Positions 9,146-24,794 of a stretch of DNA of 64,000 bases are shown here, in pieces; the first letter of the stretch is position 1, and every line of letters starts with the position of its first letter. The DNA is from Paulinella micropora. Lineage: Eukaryota > Cercozoa > Imbricatea > Euglyphida. The position numbers were made by a program, and so were the translations under genes. Location of the stretch: assembly GCA_009731375.1 (NCBI GenBank), contig BJOX01000029.1, forward strand, positions 1,137,855 through 1,201,854, written 5' to 3'. The notes beneath the pieces were generated by a model. That model ran no database searches. It worked only from the letters and a program-made list of their open reading frames with translations, and had not been told where the DNA came from.

Positions 9146-12100
9146 GAGGGGGAAGAAGAGAGGAAGGAGAAGACTGTGAAGTTTAACCCTAAAGTCACAG
9201 TGCTTTCTAATGCTGTTGTGCAGACTGGGCCAACGCTTCCTCTATGTGAAAACAAAGATGTGGGTACACAGAGACTGCAGCCCCAAGGTAGTCTCATACC
9301 CGTTCATACAGCACGGTTACCAATGATAACTGATGCAAATAGGAAGGCGAGACTTGCGATGGAGGCGAGGAGGCCAATGGCAGACGTATCGCCTCGGCCA
9401 AGCAAACAACCACGAACAGACTCAATGTCTACGGTCGCGGCGGGTGGCGAGCAAAAAGACAATGTGTGTACTCAAGTACCACAAGACAATGTCGCTCAAA
9501 TAGTAAACGCACCAGTACCGCAGAATAATAAAAATGTTAATGAGGTGAAGCAGGAGGAGAAGAAGGAGGAGTTGAAAAACTTAGAGACAAGACTCCAAAA
9601 TTTGGAACGTAAAGTTCTTGTTCTCGCAGCCAATATACACAGGCCCGATGCTCTGTGTTATACGGAACTTTATTGTGAAACATTGAAGACAATATTAAAA
9701 GTTGGTAATGATACGATGGCGAATATTAATATTGTCGGCAGGAAGTTTTTTAATCGATACCGGGACTGGGTGGACGGAAATATGAAAAAGTCAACGGGCA
9801 CTCTCAAAGGAGTGAGCAGCCGGACGGATATCACGGGAATCATCACACTGACCTTTAAATTGAAATCCGCACGAGTATACCGTATGGACCTCTATGTCGT
9901 CCCCGGTTACCACGGGTCAATATTACTATCGTATGACCAATTGGCTACGATGGGGGCTGTGATTGATTGCGCCGCACGGCGAGTGATATATGGAGTAAAA
10001 AGAGGAGAAGAGAACGATATTGATCCCTTCAACGCTACTGACTCTTATGAGGCTTATGAGCTGAGTCTAGCGACGGATCACAAAAAGATGGCCATCGCAC
10101 ATGAGGCACTTGAGGTGTACGTTCACCCCCATGTCGTAAGACCGGATGAACTGTCCTGGACCGACAATTGGGAATCCCAAGTGTGCACTGTCACAGTTCC
10201 GACATGCCATTGGGACAAAAAGTCTATTGATGACTTAATCGAGAAGCGAAAGGAGGAGATTATATGTGTCGCACAAAGAAGCCCGTCGTTGGCGAGATTC
10301 GCGGAAGGAGTAGGAACAGATGTCCATATTACTAACGGATACTGTTTCCATGCGAAAGTAGGAGAAGAAAAAAGGGAGGCGTTTGTACCAAGGAGAACGG
10401 GGCGAATCCCGGATACTCCACCAGAAACTATTAAAAGTTTTATTACTGATTTCTGGGGTGACGAGCCCACGTGGCCGCGTTCACTGTCTGAAGTGAAGAA
10501 ATGCTTACGGACTTTATTCGAAAATAATAAGCCGTATACTATTATCCTGCCATATAATGAGAAGGCGATATGGGCGCAGGAAATAAGGGACCGGCTTATT
10601 GATCATCCTATACCGGTACCCTCTCGCAAGCAACAGCTAGTGGTGGCTTGTCGTATGGGAACTCGTGAGCAGAGCAGTGCATACAAGCGGAAGCTCAGAG
10701 ACCTCGACAAGTTGAAATTGATACCGCAAGCATTCACATGCTTTGATGGTTTTTACACCCGTAAAGCTCCTTTGCAATACGCGAGACTCATTGACATGCT
10801 GGTGGAGCTCGGTAAAGATGATGAGCCGGACACGGTCACGTATGAAAAGACGGGCCTAGATGATGTCTCGGAAGAGGACTTAGGCTTGGAGGAGGACAGA
10901 GAACCCCTCAAGCAGCATAAGCAGATGTCTGATGAAGATTTTCAAGAGGCGGCGCGGAAAATATTGGAAGAAGGAGTAGGCACGGAGAAGGAGAAGGAGC
11001 TTTTAAAAGCCAAATTAGAGGCGAACAAGGAAATTTTTGACCCTCCACATGCAGGTGGTGTCAAGCCTGAAGATTTCACTGCGGTTATTTACAAAATACC
11101 GGGTGCGGAGCCGTCACCGGCACCACGAAGGGCGAATTTGAGTATACATGAGGCGAAGATAGCGGAGGAGCTAGCAAGACAGCTGCTCAATGAGGACTTT
11201 ATTGAGAGATCAACATCCTCAATAGTCTCACAACCGAGAATAGTGCCGAAGCCAGGAGGAGAATGGCGCCTGACAGTTAACTATGCTCGTGTTAACAAGG
11301 TGCTGGAGGAAGAGAGAAATCCTCTCCCGACATTAGAAGAAGGAAGGAGAGTACTGCGGAATGCAAAATTCTATTCGGTCATTGACCTTAAGAATGGCTT
11401 CTGGCAGATACCACTGGAGGAAAAGTCCAGATGGCTGACGGCGTTTGTGGTGGGTATGGAAATATACCAATGGAAAGTGCTTCCGATGGGCCTCAAGCAA
11501 GCCCCAGGACTTTTCCAGAAGGCGATGCAGAAGATGTTGAGCAGTCAGTACGATGATTTGTCTGACGGTGGCTTTATGAGAAGGCGGGGACAGAAGGCGG
11601 GAGAATATGCATTTTGCTATATCGATGACATTATCGTATACTCTAACACAATGGAGGAGCATATCGATCATTTGTCCGATATATTCAGGCGCATCGGAGC
11701 TTTTGGCCTGAAGTGCAATCTAAAGAAGTGTCAACTTGCCAAGACGAGTGTGACATACTTAGGGTACGAGATCTCCCATAATCGAGTCTCGATATCCAAA
11801 GAGAAGAGGGAGGAGATTATGAATCGACCGATACCGAAGAACCGCACTGAATTGCACTCATTCCTTGCGATGGCGCAATACTATAGCCAGTTTATACCCG
11901 ATTGGGGTGCAACACGGGCTAAAGTGGAGAAAATGATAGATTTTGGAGACTTTGAGAAGTGGGACGAAGAGGCTTTGCAAGCGTTTCATGCGCTCAAAGA
12001 TCTCATTTACAAAGACCCGAAAGACGGAGGACTGGTGTTAACGATGCCCGACTTTACGAAACAATTCGTAGTCGATACAGACGCATCTAAGTTTGCGATT

Positions 12101-14956
12101 GGGGCTGTATTACAACAAGAGGATGAGGAGAAGAAATTACGCCCAATCATGTTTATTAGTAGGAAGTTGTGTGCGGCGGAGAGAAACTATTGCACAAGGC
12201 AAAGAGAGGCGTTGGCGGTAGTATGGGCCCTCAAGAGGCTCAGAGAGTATTTGTGGGGAGGACCTCAATTTACTGTCAGAACTGATCATCATAACCTGTT
12301 ATGGTTGATGAATCATGAACAGACGGGACGGCTGGCGCGGTGGCAAGCGTTCTTGTCTTGTTTCGATTTTACAATGGTCCATCTACCGGGAAAGCGAAAT
12401 GTGGTCGCTGATAGCCTCTCTAGGCTAGAGTTTAACTCAGAAGTATCGGCGTTGGTGTCCACGGTGGAGATGGAAGACTTGTCCACTGACAAGGTGTATG
12501 AGGTCAGCCACATTGAGGCGATGGAGATGGCGAGTGGAGTCCGATATGACCGCACAGGTCTACGGTACAGTCCACAAGGCCCGGATCACGGGATATGTTG
12601 TGAGCTACATACCCAGGAGGACGCTGAGTGGTCCTATGAGGTATATGAGAATGCGAAGGCGAACATAAGAGAGGAAGAGGAGACGCAGGAAGTTTATGCG
12701 GAGCCTCCTCAAGAGCGGAGAAGTGACCTAGACGATGACCCGGAAAGAATCGGGGTACGGCTAGAAGATGGTACTATCCATATAGCCTCGCCTACCGCAT
12801 GGAGGCAACAACAGGCTCAAGATCCGGAGTTTAAAGAACTGATACAGTTATATCAGAACCCGGATGAGCTACGGATGACGAAAGCGATCAAAGATCAGAT
12901 GAAGGAGATGGGATGGAGAGATGGTCTACTGTGGTACAAGGGCCTTCACGGTCGCTATGCGTCACAGCCGGACAAATGGACCCTTTGGGTACCGGAGAGT
13001 CTGAGACGATTTATATTTGTCGCAGCCCACAATTGCCCACTTTTGGCGCATCCGGGTCGACAACGAACTCATATGTTCGTAGCGAGGCGATTCTGGTGGA
13101 AGAAGATGAAGGAGGAGATAGATCAGGCGGTGGATGCATGCATCCCGTGCAAGATAAACAAAACACCACTGAAGGCAAATTTCGGCCTGATTGGCGAATT
13201 TCCTCTTCATGCGGGGATGTTTGAGTTTATACACATTGATCATGTGGGACCTTTCCCAGAATCGAAGGATGGTTACAAATACCTCCTTACGGCTATTGAC
13301 AGAGCCACCAACTATGTGTGGATCATCCCTGTCAAAGACGTTACCGGCAAGACGACGGCCGAGGCGCTGATCGATAGGATCATCTCACAGATCGGAGTAC
13401 CAAGAAAGATATGTTCTGTTCGAGGCTCGGACTTTAATAACGATGTCATCGACAAACTATCTAAGTATTACGGGATGAACTGGCAATATGTTACTGCCTA
13501 TAACCCGCGAGCAAATGGGAAAATCGAGCGGGTACACAGACCCCTCAAAGCCTCGCTAAAGATGTATTGCTCGAAGAAGGAGAATCAAAGAGCATGGGTC
13601 GAGGCAGCACCATCATTTGCGTTTGCAATGAACTGTCTACCCTCTACGGCGTTAGGAGGCTCGAAGAGCTCAATCTCGCCATATCAGTTAGTATATGGGC
13701 GTGAGCCTGATATCCCGACTTCGCTCCTTCACCCAAAAGACACTTGGGCGGATGCGGATGAGTTGTTTGGGATGAGACTTAGAGTGAAGATGGAGGCGGA
13801 ACAAATAGTCAGGGCGCATAGAGAGGCGGAGCGCCGAAAGACTGATGCTGAAGGGGTGCGACAAGCGCACTTGGATCAGATCAAGTTCCAGGTCGGGGAT
13901 ATTGTACTATTGTACCATCCTCAAGTCCCGAAGGGAGTCAGCTCTAAGCTGTTCACTCACTGGAAAGGACCTTATCAGATTATGGAACAGACGGGACCTC
14001 TGAATTACAAGATCAGGGGTAGAGGGAAGGTGCAAATTGTGAATGTAAGAAGGCTGATTAAGTATGATCCCTTCTTACTGGAAGATGAATCCGTTGAGGA
14101 GGCGTTAAAACGGATGAAGGATGATTTCAAAGAGGTGCCGCCCATCCACAAGGAGGCTGGCATAGACCAAGACGATGCTTATCGGGCACCGATAGCTGAG
14201 AAGGAGGAGAGTGAGGTGGACAGCAAGGAGAAGACTGACCGCATAAGCGCGGTGGGGACTCAGTCCAAGTCTCCGCGAGAGCATAGCGGAAAGAAGGAGA
14301 AGATCACAGAGGCGCAGCTAAGGAGAGCGCGGAATGATCTTATCAACGACCAACCGAGGAAGGCGATGAGGTCGATGAGATCAAAGGACGTCCACCAGGA
14401 GGAGGAGGGGACGGACACTGACCCAAACGCGGGCAACGTTGAGATTGTCCATGAGCGATGGAAGGAAGGCGATGCGATAGCAACCATCGCATGGGTGAAA
14501 AATGTTTTCTATCTGATGAGACCAGCGGAACAACATGTCGCTGATGACACTCTCTCAGACTTATACTTGATGCGGGTCGTGGCGGTCCCACGACAGATGC
14601 GTGTCACACGGACACTCAAAATATCATCAGCCGCAAAGATAGTACAACCGATACTCCAGTTCTGGAGAAGTATGGACCCGGTTGAGGATCCAAAGGCAAG
14701 ACATTATCTGCCAGTATATAAAGACGCAAAAAGTCTCGAGACATGGGATGATACAATTACTCCCAGAGACAAGGATTACACTGCGTGGACCATTCAGACA
14801 CTGCCAAGAGGAGTGCTTGATGTCCCTTTTGAATTATCGTTGGGCGGAATCCCTAATAAGATCTGGGACATTCTCGAACAGTCAAAGTTCGATCTGACTT
14901 TTGTTGGTGGTCCTCCACCAGGCAAAGAAATCCGCGCCAGACGACGAAGGCAGTGA
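9143..14956 (+). CDS. pol: Pol polyprotein of element A (protease, RT, RNase H, integrase)
   Basis: The open frame runs from just after the gag TGA to TGA at 14954. Residues are numbered here from the GTG at 9176. Protease: VGNDTMA with D179, where DTMA replaces the usual DTGA, then a GSILLSYDQL strand. Reverse transcriptase: LKNGFWQIPL (motif A), LPMGLKQAPGLFQ (motif B) and YIDD at 815-818. RNase H: VDTDAS (D967) and RTDHHNLLWL. Integrase: an H-H-C-C zinc part ending C-IPC, then the core with D1355 and E1451. The second catalytic position, 1415, reads SVRGSDF, with valine in place of aspartate. A GPY-like WKGPYQI follows, then an extension of about 350 residues ending in a conserved block (FYLMRP, FWRS, AWTIQTLPRG, PFEL). 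The integrase change should block integration by this copy. Confidence 0.92.
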   Translation: MEGEEERKEKTVKFNPKVTVLSNAVVQTGPTLPLCENKDVGTQRLQPQGSLIPVHTARLPMITDANRKARLAMEARRPMADVSPRPSKQPRTDSMSTVAAGGEQKDNVCTQVPQDNVAQIVNAPVPQNNKNVNEVKQEEKKEELKNLETRLQNLERKVLVLAANIHRPDALCYTELYCETLKTILKVGNDTMANINIVGRKFFNRYRDWVDGNMKKSTGTLKGVSSRTDITGIITLTFKLKSARVYRMDLYVVPGYHGSILLSYDQLATMGAVIDCAARRVIYGVKRGEENDIDPFNATDSYEAYELSLATDHKKMAIAHEALEVYVHPHVVRPDELSWTDNWESQVCTVTVPTCHWDKKSIDDLIEKRKEEIICVAQRSPSLARFAEGVGTDVHITNGYCFHAKVGEEKREAFVPRRTGRIPDTPPETIKSFITDFWGDEPTWPRSLSEVKKCLRTLFENNKPYTIILPYNEKAIWAQEIRDRLIDHPIPVPSRKQQLVVACRMGTREQSSAYKRKLRDLDKLKLIPQAFTCFDGFYTRKAPLQYARLIDMLVELGKDDEPDTVTYEKTGLDDVSEEDLGLEEDREPLKQHKQMSDEDFQEAARKILEEGVGTEKEKELLKAKLEANKEIFDPPHAGGVKPEDFTAVIYKIPGAEPSPAPRRANLSIHEAKIAEELARQLLNEDFIERSTSSIVSQPRIVPKPGGEWRLTVNYARVNKVLEEERNPLPTLEEGRRVLRNAKFYSVIDLKNGFWQIPLEEKSRWLTAFVVGMEIYQWKVLPMGLKQAPGLFQKAMQKMLSSQYDDLSDGGFMRRRGQKAGEYAFCYIDDIIVYSNTMEEHIDHLSDIFRRIGAFGLKCNLKKCQLAKTSVTYLGYEISHNRVSISKEKREEIMNRPIPKNRTELHSFLAMAQYYSQFIPDWGATRAKVEKMIDFGDFEKWDEEALQAFHALKDLIYKDPKDGGLVLTMPDFTKQFVVDTDASKFAIGAVLQQEDEEKKLRPIMFISRKLCAAERNYCTRQREALAVVWALKRLREYLWGGPQFTVRTDHHNLLWLMNHEQTGRLARWQAFLSCFDFTMVHLPGKRNVVADSLSRLEFNSEVSALVSTVEMEDLSTDKVYEVSHIEAMEMASGVRYDRTGLRYSPQGPDHGICCELHTQEDAEWSYEVYENAKANIREEEETQEVYAEPPQERRSDLDDDPERIGVRLEDGTIHIASPTAWRQQQAQDPEFKELIQLYQNPDELRMTKAIKDQMKEMGWRDGLLWYKGLHGRYASQPDKWTLWVPESLRRFIFVAAHNCPLLAHPGRQRTHMFVARRFWWKKMKEEIDQAVDACIPCKINKTPLKANFGLIGEFPLHAGMFEFIHIDHVGPFPESKDGYKYLLTAIDRATNYVWIIPVKDVTGKTTAEALIDRIISQIGVPRKICSVRGSDFNNDVIDKLSKYYGMNWQYVTAYNPRANGKIERVHRPLKASLKMYCSKKENQRAWVEAAPSFAFAMNCLPSTALGGSKSSISPYQLVYGREPDIPTSLLHPKDTWADADELFGMRLRVKMEAEQIVRAHREAERRKTDAEGVRQAHLDQIKFQVGDIVLLYHPQVPKGVSSKLFTHWKGPYQIMEQTGPLNYKIRGRGKVQIVNVRRLIKYDPFLLEDESVEEALKRMKDDFKEVPPIHKEAGIDQDDAYRAPIAEKEESEVDSKEKTDRISAVGTQSKSPREHSGKKEKITEAQLRRARNDLINDQPRKAMRSMRSKDVHQEEEGTDTDPNAGNVEIVHERWKEGDAIATIAWVKNVFYLMRPAEQHVADDTLSDLYLMRVVAVPRQMRVTRTLKISSAAKIVQPILQFWRSMDPVEDPKARHYLPVYKDAKSLETWDDTITPRDKDYTAWTIQTLPRGVLDVPFELSLGGIPNKIWDILEQSKFDLTFVGGPPPGKEIRARRRRQ

Positions 14957-15783
14957 CAAAGAAACTATTTTTCTTTATGCGTCTCAAATAAACTGATTGA
15001 TTGCCCACGGCGTATCATGATTTGATCATGCATCATCAGTTATCAATATGAATATTAAAAAGACTCAGTGATATAACTTGGCATTCGATCGCAACATACG
15101 AGTGCGAAAGGTCGATCGACGATGATACTACACCGTATACGGGGATCGCTAGTGTATTGAGCGATGGTGTTCCCGGGTATGACCCTTTCCAAGTCCTGGG
15201 ATGATGTTCTCGAAAATGAAATGTTCTCTGAAACTTTCATTAAATTATTTTTTACGATAGATTATATACTGTCGTACCTGAGCACGGTCAATCTCTACTT
15301 GTGTCGGTATATCGCAGGGTCGGGTACATACACCTCGACTTCGGATATAGCTATTAGGACTGGCCCCCTAATACTATATCATAGGATATCCGCCTTATAC
15401 AAGGGTATGTCATTAAAAAAGACAATGTACTTACGATCTCCCTGTGAATAATAATAATAATAATGATAATGATAAGAAGAAGAAGGAGATCAAAGGGGGA
15501 ATCGTACTACAGCACCACGTTGCTTGTATTTTTTTATTAATTGTACGTTTGTTCTTGACATACTGCCGAAAAAAAATTTGAGGAATTGAGGTTCAAAATT
15601 TACAAGAAAGGCTAGAGAATCCGCTTTGACGTGCCGTATGAGGATATATTTATCGTCTTTTAGCGTCTATCCGTGGGTCGATGCGCTGTGTGGCATGACT
15701 CCATAGCGCATACTATTTGCAGAAAGAAATCAGAAGGTGTATGACGAAAATGCTATTTCCGTCATAAAATCGGGAGGGGGTAC
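14957..15783 (+). other. Element A 3' untranslated region with polypurine tract
   Basis: About 0.8 kb without a coding frame between pol and the 3' LTR. It ends with the polypurine tract GGGAGGGGG (15772-15780) followed by TAC and the LTR. A second purine run, AAAGGGGGAA, lies near 15495 and could be an extra priming tract. Confidence 0.75.
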
Positions 15784-16021
15784 TGTAGGCATCACCCCCC
15801 GGATAGCCGGTAAAAAAATACCTTTTCCTGGTGACAGGTGCACCAGCTTGTTTTTCAGTATTATTTGTCCGGATTGGACCTGATGCCATTTTATTCCTGG
15901 TCTGTTGCCGTTTTCCTTTTTGGCTTCACTGAGCTAATACAACGCGACATCATTCTCATTCTTGAGGACTGTGTTTGGTTGTATTACCGACTTTTTACGA
16001 GCTATCGTTGGGGGCTTTACA
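15784..16021 (+). repeat. Element A 3' LTR (238 bp)
   Basis: TGTAGGCATC...GGCTTTACA, nearly identical to the 5' LTR and followed by the AGAG duplication at 16022-16025. Confidence 0.95.
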
Positions 16022-16863
16022 AGAGGAGTGACCAGGCAAGGCTATACAAAGGCAGCCTAAAAAGTTACGCACAGGTGAAGTATCAGTAAAATGCAAAACA
16101 TATGCATATTAATATAATGATTTTGTCACGGACTCCCGAATATCAAAATAAACCGTTATATAAGATAACTTGCCTTAAGCTTATGAGGATTCGAGCCATC
16201 CGGCTCCAAGCCGAAAAAGCTGCGTCGAACCCCAAACCGCCTCTGATGCATATTTAGTATTCTATATGGATGGTAGATGGTATTACTGACGCTTCTTTTC
16301 GTTGTTGTTGATTGTTGTTGTGACTCGGGATATTGGTTGGTGGCGACGAAACGTTTGCATTCAGCTTAAGGACAGGCCAGCTTTTGCTGGCGTGGGTGGC
16401 GCTTTCGCACCCGAAACGCAAAATTTCAGGTGAGTGTAGAAATGAGCCTTACTACTTCACCCCGCCTCCGCACGTGCAGCAAGCTTGCTTGGCAGTTTTG
16501 CCAAAGTTGGCATAGGACCCGCCGTACTGGGTACAGCGCGTACTGCCCGCGGCGTACCTGTGCACACAATGGTAAAAATCAGTCAACTTTGATCTCATTT
16601 TTCTATATCAATATTTCAGATACGACAATGCTGAGCACGCCATGTGAAACTTCCTGTAAGCTTTCGAGCGTTAGCTTAAGAAATGCTACAACCTTTCTAG
16701 AGGCAGATTAAGATAAACTCAAAGTTGGATAGATTCGCCAGTGAAAGTGAAGAGAGCGCACATGAAGAGAAGGAGGAAAAAGAACAAGAACAAGGCGAAC
16801 AAGAACAAGCACAACAATAACAACACGAGCAAGCACAACAACAACAACAACAACAACAACAAT

Positions 16864-16901
<38 letters not shown>

Positions 16902-16906
16902 AAAGG

Positions 16907-16964
<58 letters not shown>
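16022..16964. other. Intergenic spacer with (AAC)n and (GA)n
   Basis: 16022-16700 is unique sequence in which I see no gene. Small hairpins occur, for example CCAGCTTTTGCTGG near 16377. (AAC)n lies at about 16812-16905 and (GA)n at 16914-16964, the latter directly after the protease stop codon, so it would lie in that gene's 3' UTR. Confidence 0.6.
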
Positions 16965-21536
<4,572 letters not shown>

Positions 21537-21943
21537 CTGTGACAACACAAAAGAAGCCGACCATTAGATTAGCCGAGTTCGAACATGTTTCTTTCGATGG
21601 ACAGAACTGAGATACCATGACTCTTCAGTTGTTGTTGTTCTATCCTCGGTCCTCTTCTGGATTGTGAGAGCATTTCGTTCGCCTTTGAGAAACGACGAAA
21701 ATTTTTCTCCAGGACCAGCTGCGCGATGTCGGGCCTTTGTGCTTCTCCATTTCTGCCGTTCACGCTCGTGCGGATGTGAAAAACCACTTGTAATTTGCCT
21801 TTCTATCCAAAATTAGAACCGTGTCACCTTTTTGAGCATATGACAATGTAAAAATGAACTGCAACTCCATTTCTTTGCTAACCAGTCGCCTTGCGGCATG
21901 GTACAGGCATGACACAGGCAACATCCTTACTCCCTCGTTCTCT

Positions 21944-22009
<66 letters not shown>

Positions 22010-22179
22010 TTCCTTCCTTCCTTCCTTCCTTCCTTTCTTTCTTCCTTTCTTTCTTTCTTTCTTTCTTCCTTCCTTTCTTTCTTCCTTTCTTTCTTTCTTT
22101 CTTTCTTGCTTGCTTGCTTTTTTGCTTTCTTTCTTTCTTTCTTTCTTTCTTCCTTCCTTCCTTTCTTTCTTTCTTTATT

Positions 22180-22215
<36 letters not shown>

Positions 22216-23511
22216 GTTTTCTCGCTTTCTTTCTTGCTTTCTTGCTTTCTTGCTTTCTTGCTTTCTTGCTTGCTTTCTTGCTTTCTTGCTTGCTTGCTCG
22301 CTTGCTCGCTTGTTTGCTTTTGAGATAAATTTCATTTTTCTTTCAGTAGACTGGTGTTGGGTGCAGCAAAAATCCGAGCATGAATGCAGAGGTTGCATTT
22401 TTCAACTTACATGGACTGCTAATAGATTTATCAGAGTAGGAGGAAACGTACAGTTAGTGTAGACATAGGTAAACCAGAAAAAGTTATTGCTTTTACGGGA
22501 TAAACCAACCCCACTGGTTTCGGGAAAGCACCCGAATTTTTCAACAGGGAAGAAATTCGAGAACCAAACCGCGGCTTTAATATTCTTTGCTCATTCTTCT
22601 GTGTCATATTTCTCTGTCATCTTCCTCCGTGCTCTCTTTTTTGTGCAATCAACTTGAATAATAGAATACTGCCACTTGCCACTCGTAGAGATAATAAGTG
22701 GGAAGCGTTTGATTTATTAATGAATAGAAGGGAAGTGGTAACCAGCATTTGTAGAGTCAATAACGAAGGAAGTAAATGAAAGAAAATAAAACATGAACCT
22801 TTAGAACGGGACTCCGACTCGTATTCTTTTCCTTTGGTTTTCCTCTCTCGAATCTTGCCGTTTTCTTCCTGTTTCGTGTGCCTGTCGTATGTCCGACTGT
22901 ATCTATGTATAATGTGAATGATCAAAGGACTAAGGCGATCGAATGCAGTCAGTCCCCGCTCCTCTTCTTGCAGTCATACGGTGGGTGTGGTGGCAGTGTG
23001 TGGCCGCGCCGTGACTGCCCGAGGCGGCACGGGCACGCTGGTCGCACTGTGAGTGGCACGGCAACGTTCTCTACCAATCATTGTGTTATGAATATTACAA
23101 ACTGCATTCAAGAAAGGCAACCATTAAGTATTTCGACCTCATCGTTCTCTACCAATCACTGTGTTGTGATAATTTGAAGCTATCCTTTCGAAGAATGTGT
23201 GTTTCAGCATTCTCGTACCTCAAACCTCGAGGAAAAATAAGATCAAAGATGGTGAATCTTGCTACTGGAACGGCGTCAGTAATATTTTAGATGGTGTAGA
23301 ACGTACTGAGGATGTTCTTCCTCTTCCTCACGTTCGTCTTTTTGCTCATTTTCAAGAAAAACATGTAATTCGTTTTTTGAATCCCGCGCGCGCATGTGGG
23401 TAGAAATCGGAATCATAATGGTATATGATAAGATTACGTGCATCACAAAGCATGTATCTGACAGTATCACATAACCATGCTGCATTGCCTAGCATATACA
23501 TACATACATAC

Positions 23512-23545
<34 letters not shown>

Positions 23546-23560
23546 GAGAGAGACACACAC

Positions 23561-23594
<34 letters not shown>

Positions 23595-24359
23595 GGAGGG
23601 AGAGAGAGAGAGAGAGAGAGAGTGAGAGAGAGAGAGATACGCGGAAGTCAGTAACATAATTTTTCATAAATGATTACTTTGTAGAAGTAGTGTCAAAGTC
23701 AATATTCTTGATTTTCACAAACGATTATCTACATAATCTGATTTGTTTTTTTGACTATTTATACACAAATTTACACATATAATTGTATATCTTATGTATA
23801 TTAATAGATGATTTCAAGTTTGCCGCGCAAACTTTTTATGATCATGTATGCGTGCACCCACTCATACTCCTTTTTAGCCTGAAGTAATTATTTTTATTTA
23901 TTTTCGATGTCACCTGTCTTTTGACTTCAGTGACCGAAATTCAGTGTCACTGCTGTGGCACATCAGTAGTAGTCTGCGTAGTTCTTATGCACTTAATTTT
24001 GATTCAGAAATCATGGTCAGGGCACGGTATAACCTCCGTGGCAGGTAATAGATAGTAACGGACCGCATGACTCGAGTTTGAGACCCAGAAACTGGCGACT
24101 CGGCCGCCCGCTGTTACACCAGCCGGCCCAGGCCGGCCCGCACAAGATTTTTTCACATTAATATTAATATTGTCGAACCTGCACACTGATCCCGGGTCCG
24201 GCCCAGCCGGAGGCTCCAGAGTACCCGGGCTGTGGCACAATCACTTCATGTTATTCTAGTACCGGTACAAGTCGTTAACTGAGTGGAATTTTTTTTTTTT
24301 TTTTTTTCAACAGACGGTCACTTTTTCATCTAAGTCTTGACTGACCCCCTGCGAGGAAA
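21537..24359. other. Intergenic region, (CTTT)n and (GA)n microsatellites
   Basis: (CTTT)n/(CCTT)n occupies about 21945-22320 and (GA)n with CA about 23511-23637. A minus-strand open frame at 21569-21787 might hold a further 5' exon of the protease, but no convincing donor was found. Two direct repeats beginning CGTTCTCTACCAATCA start at about 23064 and 23142. 22400-23060 and 23640-24280 show no gene; a T18-20 run lies at about 24290. Confidence 0.6.
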
Positions 24360-24363
24360 TAGC
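24360..24363. repeat. Target-site duplication TAGC, left of element B
   Basis: TAGC abuts the left LTR and recurs directly after the right LTR at 34314-34317. Confidence 0.8.
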
Positions 24364-24493
24364 TGTAACCGGAACAGCTACTCTGACACTTAGTCGTACC
24401 TCAACTGGAGAGGGGCAGACCAAGCATAAGAGTCAAGTAACGACAAGCCGGACAACACTTGATGCCACTATGTAATGTACGGGCCGGCCGACA
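24364..24493 (-). repeat. Element B 3' LTR (130 bp)
   Basis: On the plus strand it reads TGTAACCGGAAC...GGCCGGCCGACA. It is identical to the right copy except C/T near 24389. Very short for an LTR. Confidence 0.95.
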
Positions 24494-24507
24494 ATCCCTT
24501 TGCCCCC
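24494..24507 (-). promoter_or_regulatory. Element B polypurine tract
   Basis: On the minus strand GGGGGCAAAGGGAT lies directly against the 3' LTR, where plus-strand priming is expected. Confidence 0.65.
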
Positions 24508-24794
24508 TTGGGGGAAGCCGATGTAAGCGGTCGACCCCCACGCCAAAGACTGACTCCTCATTCGAAGGCGCCCTCGACCGACCGATACATGACATGAAGC
24601 ATCCCGGCTGTCGAATAAGTAAAAATAATTGGTCCACGTCCAGTGCGAGTCTCCCATGAGAACTCGTGCCCCCGAGCCTAGCTCTTTCACCTCAGGCATT
24701 AAAAGAAATGCCCCGTCTTGATCTCCCCTTTCCCGTAGAAAAATCAAAGTAGCCAATGATCCGTAAGCGACATCAGACTTCGTACTACTGAGCT

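Larger units (their letters stand above)
5419..16021 (+). mobile_element. Ty3/gypsy-type LTR retrotransposon, element A (complete)
   Basis: A complete 10.6-kb element: 5' LTR 5419-5662, primer-binding site, leader, gag 6449-9142, pol to 14956, polypurine tract 15772-15780 and 3' LTR 15784-16021, flanked by AGAG. The pol order protease, reverse transcriptase, RNase H, integrase places it in the Ty3/gypsy (Metaviridae) group. The LTRs differ by two substitutions and three small indels, so the insertion is fairly recent but older than element B. The integrase lacks one catalytic acid, so this copy is probably not autonomous now. Confidence 0.95.

Noticed and set aside
9176-9178. GTG at the start of the pol frame as a real start codon
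   Set aside because: GTG is not a usual start in eukaryotes and the frame continues upstream to the gag TGA.
21760-22398. Lys-rich 212-codon minus-strand frame
   Set aside because: Most of it is the complement of the (CTTT)n tract; the short complex end is not enough for a gene call.
22965-23060. GC-rich island as a possible small gene or tRNA
   Set aside because: No frame, splice sites or tRNA boxes could be supported.
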